Origin: Mycobacterium sp.
GTDB lineage: Bacteria > Actinomycetota > Actinomycetes > Mycobacteriales > Mycobacteriaceae
Assembly (NCBI GenBank): GCA_018500005.2
Contig: JAHBAP020000396.1
Location: 1-6,274, forward strand
DNA: 6,274 bases
Direction of reading: 5' to 3'
Shown: positions 5,589 to 6,274 of the stretch, piece by piece
Numbering within the stretch: the first letter of the stretch is position 1
Layout: every line of letters starts with the position of its first letter
Notes under the pieces: generated by a model
Told to the model about the DNA's origin: nothing
What the model saw: the letters and a program-made list of their open reading frames with translations, nothing else
The model's database searches: none
Translations under genes and position numbers: made by a program

Positions 5589-6274
5589 TCAGCGTCGGAA
5601 GGCGGCGGCGGGGTCGGTACGAATGACGCGCCACAACGGCAGCAGCGAGCCCAGAACGGCCATCACGGCGGTGGCGGCGGCCATCGCGGCCAGCATCGGC
5701 GGCGTGATCGCCACGGTGACGTCGCCCATCCGTTCACCGATGGGGAACTGGGCGCCGTAGGCGATCGCGGAACCGAGCACGAAACCGGCAGCGGCGACGA
5801 GGGCGGCCTGGGCTAGAACGATGCGACACAACTGGATCGGTCGCACGCCCAGCGCCCGCAGAACCCCGAAGTCGGCCGACTGCTCGACGGTGAGCGTCCA
5901 CACGATGAGGCCTACCAGCACCACACCCACCAGGGTGGAGATGGCGATCATCGTCTTCAGCGGCCGGCCGACCATCGAGATGATGATGTCGCGGCTGTTG
6001 TGAGCGAACTCCGCCGAGGTCATCGCGTCCATACCCGGCAGCGACTCCCGGATGGCCGCGGCGGTTTGGTCCGGGGTGTAGCCGGACTTTGGCTGAACCA
6101 GGAAGTAGGAGAACCGGTTACCCGCGCGCAGCAGTCGGGCCGCGTCTGGCAGCGAGACGAACGCGTAGAAATTGCCCAGGGCCGCGGTCTGGTCCGACAG
6201 TCCGACGACGGTGAATCTGCCGTCGACGATCTCGACGGAGTCGCCCACGCGGATGCCGTTCTTGCGAGCCAGGA
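5589..6274 (-). CDS. ABC transporter permease, FtsX/MacB/DevC type, C-terminal part (cut by window edge)
   Basis: The reading frame is open from the right edge (LARKNGIRVGDSVEI) to the TGA at 5589-5591, giving about 228 residues. The first 100 or so belong to the extracytoplasmic domain common in MacB-like permeases. Three membrane segments follow, near MIAISTLVGVVLVGLIVWTL, LAQAALVAAAGFVLGSAIAY and AAMAAATAVMAVLGSLLPLW, and the end IRTDPAAAFRR is typical of the FtsX/DevC group. The FGVLRALG segment between helices is the usual coupling region to the ATPase. The first membrane helix and the ATPase gene are presumably outside the window to the right. It lies ten bases upstream of the ACP gene on the same strand, so it is probably in one operon with the ACP and FAAL. 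A role in exporting a lipid or lipopeptide is plausible, not shown. Confidence 0.88.
   Translation of the reverse strand, partial: LARKNGIRVGDSVEIVDGRFTVVGLSDQTAALGNFYAFVSLPDAARLLRAGNRFSYFLVQPKSGYTPDQTAAAIRESLPGMDAMTSAEFAHNSRDIIISMVGRPLKTMIAISTLVGVVLVGLIVWTLTVEQSADFGVLRALGVRPIQLCRIVLAQAALVAAAGFVLGSAIAYGAQFPIGERMGDVTVAITPPMLAAMAAATAVMAVLGSLLPLWRVIRTDPAAAFRR

Noticed and set aside
1..6274. tRNA, rRNA, CRISPR array, insertion sequence or attachment site
   Set aside because: None seen: coding density is high, no terminal inverted repeats with a transposase, and no spaced repeat arrays.

Overview
The window is high-GC actinobacterial DNA and almost certainly mycobacterial. The sigma factor in it reads as a close relative of Mycobacterium tuberculosis SigC. 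The P-type ATPase has the N-terminal sequence style of CtpA/CtpB, and the BlaI-type regulator aligns without gaps to mycobacterial BlaI as I recall these proteins. All family calls come from reading the translations, not from a search. I cannot name the species; gene order differs from the M. tuberculosis sigC locus as I know it.

Layout. 1-698 (minus): the N-terminal third of a CtpA/CtpB-type copper P-type ATPase, running off the left edge. 699-846: a divergent promoter region. 847-1389 (plus): sigC. 1433-2971 (plus): a 512-residue PepSY-type membrane protein. 2968-3120 (plus): a 50-residue, 14-cysteine metallothionein overlapping it by ATGA, followed by a probable terminator. 3231-3605 (plus): a BlaI/MecI/CopY-family repressor. 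3606-5285 (minus): a fatty-acyl-AMP ligase. 5282-5578 (minus): an acyl carrier protein overlapping it by GTGA. 5589-6274 (minus): the C-terminal part of an FtsX/MacB/DevC-type ABC permease entering from the right edge.

Two units meet tail to tail at 3605/3606, where one TGATCA supplies both stop codons. The left unit looks like a metal (probably copper) module: ATPase, ECF sigma factor, PepSY membrane protein, metallothionein and repressor. The right unit looks like lipid activation, carriage and export: the FAAL adenylates a fatty acid, the ACP accepts it, and the permease may move a lipid product or control an export pump.

The most striking signal lies between genes. The same ECF-type promoter motif, GGAAC-N17-CGACT, stands before the ATPase (minus strand), before the PepSY-metallothionein pair, and before the repressor. 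The latter two are identical at 14 positions (GGGAACC-N16-CGACTAA). I infer that these are SigC promoters and that the left half of the window is a local SigC regulon. I found no such motif before sigC itself.
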